DNA from: Deltaproteobacteria bacterium
GTDB lineage: Bacteria; Desulfobacterota; Desulfobacteria; Desulfobacterales; Desulfosarcinaceae
DNA: 57,801 nucleotides
Direction of reading: 5' to 3'
NCBI GenBank assembly: GCA_002747175.1
Contig: PDTK01000034.1
Coordinates: 1 to 57,801 of the forward strand
The notes under the pieces were generated by a model that was given only the letters and a program-made list of their open reading frames with translations, searched no databases and was not told the origin of the DNA. A program made the position numbers and the translations under genes. The stretch's first letter is position 1. Each line of letters starts with the position of its first letter. Positions 24,569-34,164 of this stretch are shown here, piece by piece.

Positions 24569-24802
24569 TTGGTCTACCATATATAGTATCATCCAGCACC
24601 TTCCCACATCCCAAATTGTGCTTTGCACTTTACAAGTGCCTGCCTTGGTGATATTCAGGACGGAATACAGGCTACCCCATATGTAGCGGTGCCTTCAAGC
24701 CACAGCCACCATTGATGGCCGGCATGCCCGCTGTTTTGTTGGGTGCCGACGGCTGGCCTGTCGACGTCGAACGATCCCATACGCCAGCGGGAGAACCAAG
24801 GG

Positions 24803-27800
24803 ATGAAACTCAAAAAACTGGACATCGTCGGTTTCAAATCCTTTTTCGAAAAGGCCAGTATCGCCTTCCCCCCCGGTATCTGTGCCGTGGTCGGTCCCAA
24901 TGGCTGCGGTAAAAGCAATGTGGTGGATGCCCTGCGCTGGGTAATGGGGGAACAGAGCATCAAGCAGTTGCGGGGTAAGGACAAACAAGACATCATTTTT
25001 TCCGGGGCCAGCGGTAAGCCGCCCCTGAACATGGCCGAGGTTTCCTTGACACTGGTCAACGACAACGGCAGCATGCCCGATGAATATCGCGATTTCAGCG
25101 AAATCATGGTAACCCGTCGCCTCTATCGCAGCGGTGAGACGGCCTACCTGATCAACAAACAGCCCTGCCGGCTCAAGGACATTCACAATGTGTTCATGGG
25201 TTCCGGTGTGGGCGCACGGACCTATGCCGTCATCCAGCAGGGAAATATCGGTGCCATCACCGATGCCGGACCGGACGAACGCCGGGTCTTCATTGAAGAG
25301 GCAGCCGGCGTCACCCGTTTCAAGATGCGCAAAACCGAAGCCTTGAGAAAGGTCAAGGCCACCGACCAGAACCTGCTGCGAGTCAAGGACATCATTACCG
25401 AAATCGACCGCCAGATGGCCGGTCTCAAGCGCCAGGCCCGCAAGGCCGAGCGTTTCAAACGCCTGAAGGCCGAAGCCCGTGATATCGATATCTGGCTGCT
25501 CCGCCACCATGATGATGCCTTGGCACGGCAGATGGTGGAAGCAGGGGTATTGTTGAAATCCTTACAGGATGAAGAACTCGGCCAGAGCACTCAACTCAAA
25601 CGAATTGATGCGGCCATTGAAGCCATTAAATTGCGCCGGATGGAAAAGGACCGCGACATCGCCGGCCGCAAATCCCGTAAATATGAAATTCAGCGCAAGA
25701 TCGACCGTATGGAGACGGAACTGGCGCACATGCTCAAGGACCGGGAGCGGCTGTCCGGAGAGGTCGTCGCATTGAAAGCGGCCAAAGTCGATCTGGAGAC
25801 CAAAAACAGCACCATCGTTGCTGAGATCGACCAGGTCCAGCGGCAACAAGAAACCCACCAGACCAAGATCGGCCGTATCAAGGCGTCCATCCAACAGGAA
25901 AATGAGGATTCGGCTGCCTTACGCGAACGAATCGACAGATTCAATCGTGAGCTGGAAAGCGGAAAAAACGAACTGATGAAGGCGGTCGCCGAAGAGGCTC
26001 GTATCAAAAACACCCACCAGAATGCTTCCAGCAACCGTGAGAACCTCAAACGCAGGCTCAGACGCACCGATGAAGAGGTCGTTCTGGCAGACAACACCTT
26101 GCGTGAAACCGTTCGCCGTCGGGAGACGGTCGATGCCGAATTGGTCCAGACCAAGCGTTTGGTGGTGGAACTGGAAGCGCAAATCACCTCCTCGAAGACG
26201 AAACTGGATAAATCCATGGCCGAGCTTTCCGCACAGGTGAAGACCACCCAGACCCTCGAGATGGAACGCAATACCATCCGCAGCAACCTGGCCCATCTTA
26301 AAAAGATGGAGGCCAACCTGGATTGGTACAAGGACGGCGTCAGGGCCATACTCAAAACCAATACCGGCAGTGATGCCGAATCGTCGGTGCCAAAAAATTT
26401 GCCGGGCATTATCGGTTTGCTGGCCGATGTCATCGAACCGGCACCATCCTATGAGGTTGCCGTGGAAGCGGCCCTGGGCGAATCTCTCCAGTACATCCTC
26501 GTCCAGGATCAGTCCGCCGGTGCCCATGCCATCGAGTACCTGCAGCAATCCCGGGCCGGCCGGTGCGGATTCATTCCGGTCGGCAGCGTCCGCCATCTGG
26601 ACGAACGGCCGGAAAAACGACCGGCCCATGACAATCGGCTGATCAACCATATCCGTGTTGAGGAAGGCTTCGAGACGGTCGCAGCCGCCCTGCTCGGTCA
26701 CGTGGCGGTCGTTGACAGCCTGGATGAGGCCCGGGCCATGTTCAATCACAACGGATGCAGTCAGACCGTGGTCACGCGCGATGGAGACCTGCTGTCCCAC
26801 CAGGGTGTATTGGTCGGCGGCAGTGCGGATAACCTGTCCGGCATTCTGGCCAAGAAACAGGAAATCAAATCCCTGGCCACCCGCTGCAACCAATTGGAAA
26901 CCAAAACCGAGGCCGCCCGCCAGACCCAAACGGACATGGAAGCCCGGGTGCAGGAACTGGAGAAACAGCTTCAGGAAAGCATTACCGAGAAAAACGAGAC
27001 GGTCCAGGATGCAGTGGAAGCGGAAAAGGCGCTCTATCGGGCCGACGAAGCGATGAAAAGCGCACGGAGGCATCTGGAGATCGTCCGCCTGGAGCAGGAA
27101 CAGCTCATGGGCGAAGAGATGGATCTGGACGAAGAGATCGAAGGCCATCAAAAACTGCTGGATACCATCGCCGCATCCGTCGTTGAGGCTCAGACAAACG
27201 TGGCCCGCACATCGGTCGCCATCGAGGAAACCGCCTCGCAATTGGAGGCTTTCAATCAACGTGTTGTCGACCTGAAGCTCGAACTCACTTCAGCCAGTAC
27301 CAATCTTGAAAACTGCTCGGCCACATTACACCGCTTGAAAGATTTTCAGTCCGACGGAATTCGACGGCTGGAAACCCTGTCGCGGGACATTTCGGCCAAA
27401 TCGGAACGCATCGACGCAACGGCCAAACGGCATGAGATCCTCAAGCGGGACATGGCTGCACACTACATGGCCCTTGAAGAGCTGATCAGCCGCCTGGACG
27501 CAGATGAAAAAGAATTCGGTGACATCGACACGCGTCTCAAGGAGAACGATTCACAGGTCGTCATCATTCAGGATCGCCGCGAGGAATTGAACCGCAAAAT
27601 CCGTGTGCTGGAAATGGATCTGACCGAAAAACGGATCAAACGCGAAAACCTGGAAAACCGCAGCCAGGAGTATTATCATTGTGGCATCGCCGACCTTCCG
27701 GCTGCCGAGACCGAATCCGCCGCTGCGCAAAAACAAACGCCCGAGGCACTGGAAAAACAATTGACCACCTTGCGCCAGCGCATCGCCTCCATCGGTGACG

Positions 27801-28417
27801 TCAACCTGGAAGCGATCCGGGAATTCGAGGAACAGAAAGAACGCTATGACTTTTTGTGCACCCAGCGGGATGATCTGGTCAAGGCCATCGAAGGGCTGCA
27901 CAAGGTGATCCGCAAGATCAACCGTATCACCCAGCAACGTTTTCTCGAGACCTTCAACCGTATCAATGAAAAACTGGCGGAAGTTTTCCCGCGCCTGTTC
28001 GAAGGCGGAACGGCGCGCCTGGAATTGACCAATCCGTCGGATCCCCTGGAGACCGGTGTCGAATTCATGGTCCATCCCCCCGGGAAGAAGCTCACCCGCA
28101 TGAGCCTGCTCTCCGGTGGTGAAAAAGCGTTGTCCGCCATCAGCTTTATCTTTTCGATATTCCTGCTGAAACCGGCATCCTTTTGTCTCATGGACGAAAT
28201 TGACGCGCCCCTGGACGATGCCAACGTCACACGTTTCAACAACCTGATGAAGGTCATCGGCGAAAAATCACAGATCATCATGATCACCCACAACAAAAAC
28301 AGCATGGAGTTTGCCGACACCCTGTTCGGCATCACCATGGAACAAAAGGGCCTGTCCAAGGTGGTCTCCGTAAATCTCGACCGCCAGAACCCCACTCCGG
28401 AATTGACCGCCGCATGA
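24803..28417 (+). CDS. smc: Chromosome segregation ATPase SMC
   Basis: 1204 residues. Walker A GPNGCGKS at 31-38. Two long coiled coils flank a hinge of about 530-680 (IIGLLADVIEPAPSYEVAVE and neighbouring positions). The C-terminal head has LLSGGEKALSAI (ABC signature) and CLMDEIDAPLDD (Walker B). It acts with ScpA/ScpB in chromosome compaction; neither is in the window. Start at 24803 (ATGAAACTCAAAAAACTGG) gives the standard N-terminus; a 20-residue extension exists but is non-homologous. Directly upstream of ftsY, as in many bacteria. Confidence 0.95.
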   Translation: MKLKKLDIVGFKSFFEKASIAFPPGICAVVGPNGCGKSNVVDALRWVMGEQSIKQLRGKDKQDIIFSGASGKPPLNMAEVSLTLVNDNGSMPDEYRDFSEIMVTRRLYRSGETAYLINKQPCRLKDIHNVFMGSGVGARTYAVIQQGNIGAITDAGPDERRVFIEEAAGVTRFKMRKTEALRKVKATDQNLLRVKDIITEIDRQMAGLKRQARKAERFKRLKAEARDIDIWLLRHHDDALARQMVEAGVLLKSLQDEELGQSTQLKRIDAAIEAIKLRRMEKDRDIAGRKSRKYEIQRKIDRMETELAHMLKDRERLSGEVVALKAAKVDLETKNSTIVAEIDQVQRQQETHQTKIGRIKASIQQENEDSAALRERIDRFNRELESGKNELMKAVAEEARIKNTHQNASSNRENLKRRLRRTDEEVVLADNTLRETVRRRETVDAELVQTKRLVVELEAQITSSKTKLDKSMAELSAQVKTTQTLEMERNTIRSNLAHLKKMEANLDWYKDGVRAILKTNTGSDAESSVPKNLPGIIGLLADVIEPAPSYEVAVEAALGESLQYILVQDQSAGAHAIEYLQQSRAGRCGFIPVGSVRHLDERPEKRPAHDNRLINHIRVEEGFETVAAALLGHVAVVDSLDEARAMFNHNGCSQTVVTRDGDLLSHQGVLVGGSADNLSGILAKKQEIKSLATRCNQLETKTEAARQTQTDMEARVQELEKQLQESITEKNETVQDAVEAEKALYRADEAMKSARRHLEIVRLEQEQLMGEEMDLDEEIEGHQKLLDTIAASVVEAQTNVARTSVAIEETASQLEAFNQRVVDLKLELTSASTNLENCSATLHRLKDFQSDGIRRLETLSRDISAKSERIDATAKRHEILKRDMAAHYMALEELISRLDADEKEFGDIDTRLKENDSQVVIIQDRREELNRKIRVLEMDLTEKRIKRENLENRSQEYYHCGIADLPAAETESAAAQKQTPEALEKQLTTLRQRIASIGDVNLEAIREFEEQKERYDFLCTQRDDLVKAIEGLHKVIRKINRITQQRFLETFNRINEKLAEVFPRLFEGGTARLELTNPSDPLETGVEFMVHPPGKKLTRMSLLSGGEKALSAISFIFSIFLLKPASFCLMDEIDAPLDDANVTRFNNLMKVIGEKSQIIMITHNKNSMEFADTLFGITMEQKGLSKVVSVNLDRQNPTPELTAA

Positions 28418-28436
28418 GCCTCGGCCATCACTAACT

Positions 28437-28472
28437 CCAAGGTTGCTTACAAACCGGTTTTTGTAACCTTGG
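28437..28472 (+). promoter_or_regulatory. Stable hairpin between smc and ftsY
   Basis: CCAAGGTT and ACAAA pair with TTTGT and AACCTTGG around a CCGG loop, with a GCTT bulge on the left arm. No U-tract follows (GGTTAACAATT), so it is more likely an RNA-processing or attenuation structure in an smc-ftsY transcript than a full terminator. Confidence 0.4.
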
Positions 28473-28512
28473 GGTTAACAATTCAATCAACGCAAGCAAA
28501 CACAGGAATCCC

Positions 28513-29673
28513 ATGGCATTCAAATGGTTCAGGAAAAAAGATAAGAAGACGGTTGAGCAGCCAATTTTCGAAGATGATATCCAAACGGACAAGGCCTCAG
28601 CGGATGACGGCAGCACCGACGCATCAACTGACGGGCCCGACGACGATGTCTTGCCGGATGAGGATAATCGCTCGACGCCCGAGAACGAAGAACCGGAGCC
28701 GGACATCGTACCTGACCCCCAGGCGGATGACACCCCACAAGATCCGGAAACGGCCAAAGAGCAGGGCCGGGGACTGTTTGCACGGCTGAAATCCGGCCTG
28801 TCCAAAACCCGCAAAATCCTTACCACGGACATCGATGAACTCTTCCTGGGGAAGAAGCTCGTCGATGAGGAGATGATCGAAGACCTGGAAGAACTGCTGA
28901 TCACATCGGACATGGGCGTCGAGACCACCATGGACATCATGGACAAGATCGCCGCCAAACGGTCACGCATCGACGCGGCCGGTGAGCTCAAACGGGTTCT
29001 GAAGGAAGAGATCCTGAGCTACTTCGAAAATCCGACGGATTCCGAAGAGGCCCCCCAGACCGCCTCTCCCCGCGTGGTCATGGTCGTCGGAGTCAACGGG
29101 GTCGGCAAAACCACAACCATCGGCAAACTGGCCACCCACGAATCACGCAAAGGCAAGAAGGTGCTGATTGCCGCCGCCGATACGTTCCGGGCCGCGGCCA
29201 TCGAACAGATTGCCATTTGGGCCGACCGGGCCGGTGCGGATATCGTCCGCCGCCAGGACAACGCTGATCCGGCCGCCGTGGCCTATGACAGTATTGATGC
29301 GGCCATCTCCCGGGGAATGGACACTGTTTTTGTGGACACGGCCGGTCGCCTGCACACCAAGATCAACCTGATGGAAGAGATCAAAAAAATCCAGCGCACC
29401 CTGGCCAAACGGATGCCTGATGCACCCCACGAAGTACTGCTGGTACTGGATGCCACAACGGGCCAGAATGCCATCTCCCAGGCCAAGATGTTCAACGACG
29501 CGCTGGGCGTAACGGGCATCGCCCTGACAAAACTGGATGGGACGGCCAAAGGCGGGATCGTCGTAAGCATTTGCAACAATCTCAATATTCCGCTGAAATA
29601 TATTGGGGTGGGTGAAGGCGTGGACGATTTACAGGAATTCGACCCGCAACGGTTCGTGGAAGCATTGTTCTGA
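28513..29673 (+). CDS. ftsY: Signal recognition particle receptor FtsY
   Basis: 386 residues. A highly acidic N-terminal A domain (about 15-85) precedes the NG domain. P-loop GVNGVGKTT at 193-201; [25 protein letters not shown] and [12 protein letters not shown] are the SRP-GTPase motifs. It docks ribosome-nascent-chain-SRP complexes at the membrane. The N-terminal [12 protein letters not shown] is a short amphipathic lead, with no membrane helix. Follows smc by 95 bases. Confidence 0.95.
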   Translation: MAFKWFRKKDKKTVEQPIFEDDIQTDKASADDGSTDASTDGPDDDVLPDEDNRSTPENEEPEPDIVPDPQADDTPQDPETAKEQGRGLFARLKSGLSKTRKILTTDIDELFLGKKLVDEEMIEDLEELLITSDMGVETTMDIMDKIAAKRSRIDAAGELKRVLKEEILSYFENPTDSEEAPQTASPRVVMVVGVNGVGKTTTIGKLATHESRKGKKVLIAAADTFRAAAIEQIAIWADRAGADIVRRQDNADPAAVAYDSIDAAISRGMDTVFVDTAGRLHTKINLMEEIKKIQRTLAKRMPDAPHEVLLVLDATTGQNAISQAKMFNDALGVTGIALTKLDGTAKGGIVVSICNNLNIPLKYIGVGEGVDDLQEFDPQRFVEALF

Positions 29674-29731
29674 ATGGCGGGACGTCGGTCAGCCAGCTTG
29701 CAAGGATCCAATTTCAAAGGCCCCACCGATC

Positions 29732-30541
29732 TCAACGCACCGGTAATTCCAGCACCACCCCCACCGGACAATGATCCGATCCGAAAACGGTATTGTCGAT
29801 AAAAGCATCCTTGAGCCAGCCGTTGCGAACGATCTCCTCGGAAACGAAAAAATAGTCGATACGCCATCCGGCATTGTTTTTACGTGCGTTGAAACGATAG
29901 GACCACCATGAATACTTGACCTCAGTGGGGTAGAGGTGGCGGAAGGTGTCCACATATCCCATATTGACGATGCGATCCAGCCATTGGCGTTCAATAGGCA
30001 GAAAACCTGACCGCTTTGAATTGGGACCGGGGTTTTTCAGATCGATTTCGTTGTGAGCCGTGTTGAAATCGCCGGTAATGATCACCGGCCGCCCCTGTTC
30101 CCGCAGGACCTGGACATAATCGAAAAAACCCCGATAAAATTCCAGTTTATATTGAAGGCGTTCATCGCTCATCTGCCCGTTGGGAAAATAGACGTTGAAC
30201 AATGTGAAGGCGTCGAATTCCATCTCGATGATGCGCCCCTCGTCATCGAACCGGGGAATGCCGATGCCGTGCCGCACCGACCGGGGCGTCAGCCGCGAAT
30301 AGGCGGCCACTCCGCTGTATCCTTTTTTCACCGTGGAAAAGGAGAACGCGGCCTGGTAGCCTTCAATTTCTTTCATGGCCCCGGTCAACTGGTCTTCCTG
30401 CAGTTTGATTTCCTGCAGCCCCACGATATCCGCGTCCATTTTCCGGATGGTGGCCAAAAAGTCTTTTTTCATGACGGCCCGATAGCCGTTTACGTTCCAG
30501 GAGATCAATTTGACGGTCTGCTTGGGCACCTTACCCTCCAT
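29732..30541 (-). CDS. xth: Exodeoxyribonuclease III
   Basis: 269 residues. WNVNGYRA, the metal Glu in [25 protein letters not shown] and the final GSDHCPVG (catalytic Asp-His) are the ExoIII/AP-endonuclease signatures. It cuts 5' of abasic sites and has 3'-5' exonuclease activity in base-excision repair. Convergent with ftsY and followed upstream by nth, another base-excision gene on the same strand. Start ATG 30541; the alternative M-E-G-K-V-P-K lead is short. Confidence 0.92.
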   Translation of the reverse strand: MEGKVPKQTVKLISWNVNGYRAVMKKDFLATIRKMDADIVGLQEIKLQEDQLTGAMKEIEGYQAAFSFSTVKKGYSGVAAYSRLTPRSVRHGIGIPRFDDEGRIIEMEFDAFTLFNVYFPNGQMSDERLQYKLEFYRGFFDYVQVLREQGRPVIITGDFNTAHNEIDLKNPGPNSKRSGFLPIERQWLDRIVNMGYVDTFRHLYPTEVKYSWWSYRFNARKNNAGWRIDYFFVSEEIVRNGWLKDAFIDNTVFGSDHCPVGVVLELPVR

Positions 30542-30587
30542 GCTTTAAATCAAAAATAAACCATTGGTTTACTATTTATACATTAAC

Positions 30588-30613
30588 TATATTATTTTAC
30601 AAAAAATAATATA
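30588..30613. terminator. A+T-rich perfect inverted repeat between nth and xth
   Basis: TATATTATTTT is mirrored by AAAAATAATATA with a three-base loop. Lying just after the nth stop (minus strand), it can fold with a U-rich 3' arm and may end the nth transcript, separating it from xth. Confidence 0.4.
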
Positions 30614-30615
30614 AA

Positions 30616-31281
30616 TCAACGATGACGCTCCACCCCGATGCAGGGGCACATATCGGCAACCGGACAGCGGCTGCAAAATGGGGAGACCGGACGACACAGC
30701 ACCTGACCGAAGGCCACCAGCAGTTCATTGTAACGCACCCAGTGCCGCTTGGGCAGTTTTTTACGCAGGGCCAGTTCGGTTTTGTCCGGATTTTTGGTTT
30801 TCACATAGCCGATCCGGTTGCTGATGCGATGGACATGGGTATCCACACAGATGGCCGGGATTTTGAATCCTTCCACAAGAACCAGATTGGCCGTTTTACG
30901 CCCCACACCGGGCAGAGCTGTCAACGCCTCCAGGGTATCGGGCACCCGGCCGCCGTATTGGTCCAAAAGAATCTGACTGATGGAAATCAGCCGCTTGGCC
31001 TTGGTCGGATAGAACCCCACCGGATAGATCAGTTTTTCGATCTCTTGTGGGTTCAGTTCGACCAGTGCCGCCGGGGTACGCGCCCTGGCGAACAATCGTG
31101 CGGCCGCCTCACCGGTCACTTCGTCCTTGGTCCGCAGGGAAAGCAGGGTCGAAACCAGCACCTCAAAAGGGGTGGCCCCGCGGTTGGCGATAAAGGTGAC
31201 AATGGGTGGATCCCATCGACGATAATTGGATTCGATGGCGGCCACAAAACGGTCGATATCAAAAGCCGGTTTTGGATTCAT
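30616..31281 (-). CDS. nth: Endonuclease III
   Basis: 221 residues. The helix-hairpin-helix LPGVGRKTANLV contains the catalytic Lys129, and VDTHVHR the catalytic Asp147. The [4Fe-4S] cluster is Cys196-x6-Cys203-x2-Cys206-x5-Cys212. It is a bifunctional glycosylase/AP lyase for oxidised pyrimidines. Together with xth and the SMUG1-like enzyme it makes a base-excision set within 16 kb. Confidence 0.95.
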   Translation of the reverse strand: MNPKPAFDIDRFVAAIESNYRRWDPPIVTFIANRGATPFEVLVSTLLSLRTKDEVTGEAAARLFARARTPAALVELNPQEIEKLIYPVGFYPTKAKRLISISQILLDQYGGRVPDTLEALTALPGVGRKTANLVLVEGFKIPAICVDTHVHRISNRIGYVKTKNPDKTELALRKKLPKRHWVRYNELLVAFGQVLCRPVSPFCSRCPVADMCPCIGVERHR

Positions 31282-31361
31282 GGCAGCGATCTGGTAGCAC
31301 GAAGTAACAGCATCGACGGTTCATACATCGGTCCACCCATCAAGTAAAGCTTCAATTCCGC

Positions 31362-31616
31362 CTATTTCGAGGCCTTTTTGACCGCCTTTTTCAGCCCGTC
31401 GGTAAGCTTTCCGGCCGGCCACCCCGATACGGACCAGCCGATGGCCATGATCATCAGCCAGACCATGATCTCGGCACCCCGATTCAGGTTCCGCCCCTGG
31501 GTGACCATGGGACCGAGTGAAACGGCGGCGATAAAACCGGCAAGGATCCGCCAGGTATCTTCAGACAGAATCAAATAAAAAATGAAGTAGCTTGCGGTAA
31601 AACGACGTCTGATCAT
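31362..31616 (-). CDS. Small two-helix membrane protein
   Basis: 84 residues from the ATG at 31616. Hydrophobic stretches SYFIFYLILSEDTWRILAGF and MVWLMIMAIGWSVSG suggest two membrane segments, and the C-terminus is strongly basic (KLTDGLKKAVKKASK). No family recognised. It is divergent from the J-domain gene at 31674 with 57 bases between. Confidence 0.5.
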   Translation of the reverse strand: MIRRRFTASYFIFYLILSEDTWRILAGFIAAVSLGPMVTQGRNLNRGAEIMVWLMIMAIGWSVSGWPAGKLTDGLKKAVKKASK

Positions 31617-31673
31617 ATTGACACTGCCTTGCTTCTTGTCTATTTTGAGCTCAATCATGAGCGGACAACGACA

Positions 31674-32294
31674 ATGAATCTGAATACATGCTATACGATT
31701 TTGGGCATCGGATCGGATGCGGATGGATCACAGGCCAAGCAAGCTTACAAAACGCAGGTGAAACGCTGGCATCCGGATCAATTCCCGGACGGTACGCCTG
31801 CCCAGTCGGACGCCGAAGAGCGGTTGAAGCAGATCAACATCGCCTATTCCCGGGTCAAGGCCCATCTGGCGGAAAAAGCGGCAACAGTCCAAGCGAATGC
31901 CGGCAGATCCGCCTCGCCAAGGGGCCGGCGAACCGCCCGTGCTCAAAATCCGTCGGACACGTCCACGGCATCACGTTCCTGGATGGACCACCTGTTCACG
32001 ATGTTTTCCTCTTTTTCCAACCCAAAACCCCACCGTCCGTCTGCCGACGCATCACGCCAATCCGGACCAAACCGGAAAAAGGATTTTGGCCACCTGCTCA
32101 ACGAAATAGCCGGCGGGTCCCCACGGGTTCCCCGCTCCTCCGATCAAGCTGCCAAGCCGGCGGCCGGAAACCGGCGTAACGCTGCCGCCTATGGATGCCG
32201 CCTGCGCAAGGGCAACGGCCCGATCGGCGGGATCAGGCCCATCGAACCGGTCAAGCCGGTGAGGCGGGTGAGGGGCATCGGCAAATCCCGTTAG
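31674..32294 (+). CDS. J-domain protein with a disordered tail
   Basis: 206 residues from the ATG at 31674. The N-terminal J-domain (NLNTCYTILGIGSDADGSQA, about 2-70) has the HPD tripeptide in WHPDQFP. The remainder is low-complexity and basic (RSASPRGRRTARAQNP, KPVRRVRGIGKSR), without zinc finger or CbpA-type C-domain. It probably stimulates DnaK on a particular client or site. Its end faces the pepD end across an inverted-repeat hairpin. Confidence 0.72.
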   Translation: MNLNTCYTILGIGSDADGSQAKQAYKTQVKRWHPDQFPDGTPAQSDAEERLKQINIAYSRVKAHLAEKAATVQANAGRSASPRGRRTARAQNPSDTSTASRSWMDHLFTMFSSFSNPKPHRPSADASRQSGPNRKKDFGHLLNEIAGGSPRVPRSSDQAAKPAAGNRRNAAAYGCRLRKGNGPIGGIRPIEPVKPVRRVRGIGKSR

Positions 32295-32296
32295 TT

Positions 32297-32342
32297 CATG
32301 CCCATCCGGAAATGGCCAAATTGGGCATTTCCGGATGGGCAC
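32297..32342. repeat. MITE-derived palindrome between convergent genes
   Basis: Two copies of the MITE right end in inverse orientation: CATGCCCATCCGGAAATGG and its partner ending CATTTCCGGATGGGCAC, with an AAATT loop and one mismatch in an 18-base stem. It is followed by TA (32343-32344). It sits between the stops of the J-domain gene (32294) and pepD (32346) and probably works as a bidirectional terminator-like hairpin. Confidence 0.65.
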
Positions 32343-32345
32343 TAG

Positions 32346-33806
32346 TTAGCCCTCGGCATATGACCCGAGCAAAGCCACCAACAAACGCCATACCTTTCCC
32401 ACCGATGGCAGATGCAGACGCTCCGATGGTGAATGCGGGTTTTCCAGGGTTGGTCCCAGGGAAATCATATCCATTCCTGGGCAGCGATCGCCGATGACGC
32501 CACATTCCAGACCGGCGTGCATGATCTGAATCGTGGCATCCGATCCGAAAAGCTCACGATAGATCCGTTGACATCGTTTCAGCAAGGCGGATTGACCGTC
32601 CATGGGCCAGGATGGATATCCCTTGTTGGTCTCTGCAGTCGCCCCGGCCAACCGGCAGACGGATTCGACCGTCAGACAGACGGCATCCAGGCAGTCGGGA
32701 TCCGAACTGCGCTGGCTGGATGTCACCGCCAGGACCCCGTCGCGGATTTCCACCATGGCCAAATTGGCAGAAGTCTGCACCAATTGGGGGAAATTCGGAT
32801 TCATCCCGACAGGGCCGCTGGGAAGGGCAGCCAACAGGTCGACCAGGTTCTGCGTATCGTTTTGGCTGACAGCCTTTTCCGGACGTTCCGATTCTACCGG
32901 CGCCATCGGGTCGACCTGCACGCACAGGCCGGGATCCGTATTCATATAGGCCGATCGAATCACTTCGCCTGTCTCGACAATGTTTTTGGTGATCCGGTCG
33001 GTGTCCTCCCCACGGCAGGCAATCACCGCCTCGCATGCCCGCGGAATCACGTTTCGGCCGGTACCGCCTTTAAGACGCACCAACCGCAAGGGCCCCTTTT
33101 CCCCACCGGAATTGAGCAAACGCGCCATCACCCGATTGGCATTGGCGCGACCTTTGGCGATATCCACCCCACTGTGGCCGCCGCGCATTCCCCGGACAGT
33201 TACATGCAACAGATCGTAAGCGTCATCGAGCGGTTGCATTGCCAATGGCCGCTGAATGGCGGTATTGCGTCCACCGGAACAGCCAACGACAAAAACACCC
33301 TCGTCCTCGGAATCCAGGTTGATCAGAATTTTTCCCGACAGCAAGGCGGGATCCATCTGCATGACCCCGGTCAGCCCGGTTTCCTCGTTGACGGTAAAAA
33401 ACAATTCCAGTGCCGGATGGCGCACTTTGGGGTTGTCGACCAGCGCCAGTGCCAGTGCGATGGCGATTCCGTTGTCTGCACCCAGGGTGGTCTCTCTGGC
33501 CATAAGCCAATCGCCATCCTCATACATTAAAATGGGGTCCGTCGCAAAATCGTGATCGGATCCGGCATTTTTTTCGCACACCATATCCATATGCCCTTGA
33601 ATCACGATGCAGGGAAAGTGCTCATATCCGGAACTGGCCGGCACCTGAATGACCAGGTTGCCGGCGGAATCGGCCTGGTAAGGGAGCGATCTGTCCGCAG
33701 CCCATTGCTGCAACCATTGGCCCAACCGGGCCTCATGGGTCGAACATCTTGGAATTCGGTTGATCCGTTCAAAGTAATCGATGATAGCTCGCGTTTCACG
33801 GTCCAT
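32346..33806 (-). CDS. pepD: Aminoacyl-histidine dipeptidase (Xaa-His dipeptidase, M20 family)
   Basis: 486 residues from the ATG at 33806, almost the same length as E. coli PepD; the upstream extension lacks homology and a ribosome site. Metal-site motifs: QGHMDMVCEK, TTLGADNGIA, TVNEETGLTG, NLDSEDEG, and a C-terminal MHAGLECGVIGD. It hydrolyses Xaa-His and other dipeptides in the cytoplasm. Monocistronic. Confidence 0.93.
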   Translation of the reverse strand: MDRETRAIIDYFERINRIPRCSTHEARLGQWLQQWAADRSLPYQADSAGNLVIQVPASSGYEHFPCIVIQGHMDMVCEKNAGSDHDFATDPILMYEDGDWLMARETTLGADNGIAIALALALVDNPKVRHPALELFFTVNEETGLTGVMQMDPALLSGKILINLDSEDEGVFVVGCSGGRNTAIQRPLAMQPLDDAYDLLHVTVRGMRGGHSGVDIAKGRANANRVMARLLNSGGEKGPLRLVRLKGGTGRNVIPRACEAVIACRGEDTDRITKNIVETGEVIRSAYMNTDPGLCVQVDPMAPVESERPEKAVSQNDTQNLVDLLAALPSGPVGMNPNFPQLVQTSANLAMVEIRDGVLAVTSSQRSSDPDCLDAVCLTVESVCRLAGATAETNKGYPSWPMDGQSALLKRCQRIYRELFGSDATIQIMHAGLECGVIGDRCPGMDMISLGPTLENPHSPSERLHLPSVGKVWRLLVALLGSYAEG

Positions 33807-33908
33807 CTCTGCAATCCCTTTGGAAAATGGTATAAAGAAAAATCGCGGAAAGCCGATAGTCAATGCAGCCCTTGAGCGAGAATCGATGAGAAAAGGGATG
33901 CACCGCCC

Positions 33909-34079
33909 ATGAATCCGCGATTGTTAATGATCATCTCCTGCCTGTTTTTATTTGCCTGGCGTCAGTCGGCGGATAGTTTTCTGCTCTTCTGTGCCCTGTT
34001 CGCGGCCGGATTGTGGATATGCGTAATCATCTACCGCATGGATACTTCCCACACGATCATTGATGAAGAATCACAGTAG
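33909..34079 (+). CDS. 56-residue membrane protein
   Basis: The ATG at 33909 has AAAGGGATG roughly ten bases upstream. The product (start MNPRLLMIISCLFLFAW) has two hydrophobic helices, about 5-18 and 24-42, and a polar acidic tail (MDTSHTIIDEESQ). Codon use and frame integrity are consistent with a real gene. It is divergent from pepD and followed by a MITE fragment. No family recognised. Confidence 0.5.
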   Translation: MNPRLLMIISCLFLFAWRQSADSFLLFCALFAAGLWICVIIYRMDTSHTIIDEESQ

Positions 34080-34105
34080 GCTTTATCCCTTACCATCCTG
34101 TGGCC

Positions 34106-34160
34106 AATGTTTTTTCCGGGAAGCGCCCATATCGGGCAAATGGATCATTGATGGATGGGC
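34106..34160 (+). repeat. Diverged right-end fragment of the MITE family
   Basis: The order AATGTT, GCAAATGG and GATGGATGGGC follows the last ~50 bases of the MITE with substitutions. It lies between the small membrane gene and the IMPase-like gene stop. Confidence 0.4.
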
Positions 34161-34164
34161 CGGC

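Noticed and set aside
25690..27259. Long minus-strand frames opposite smc
   Set aside because: Shadows of the high-quality smc reading frame; composition typical of antisense to coiled-coil codons.
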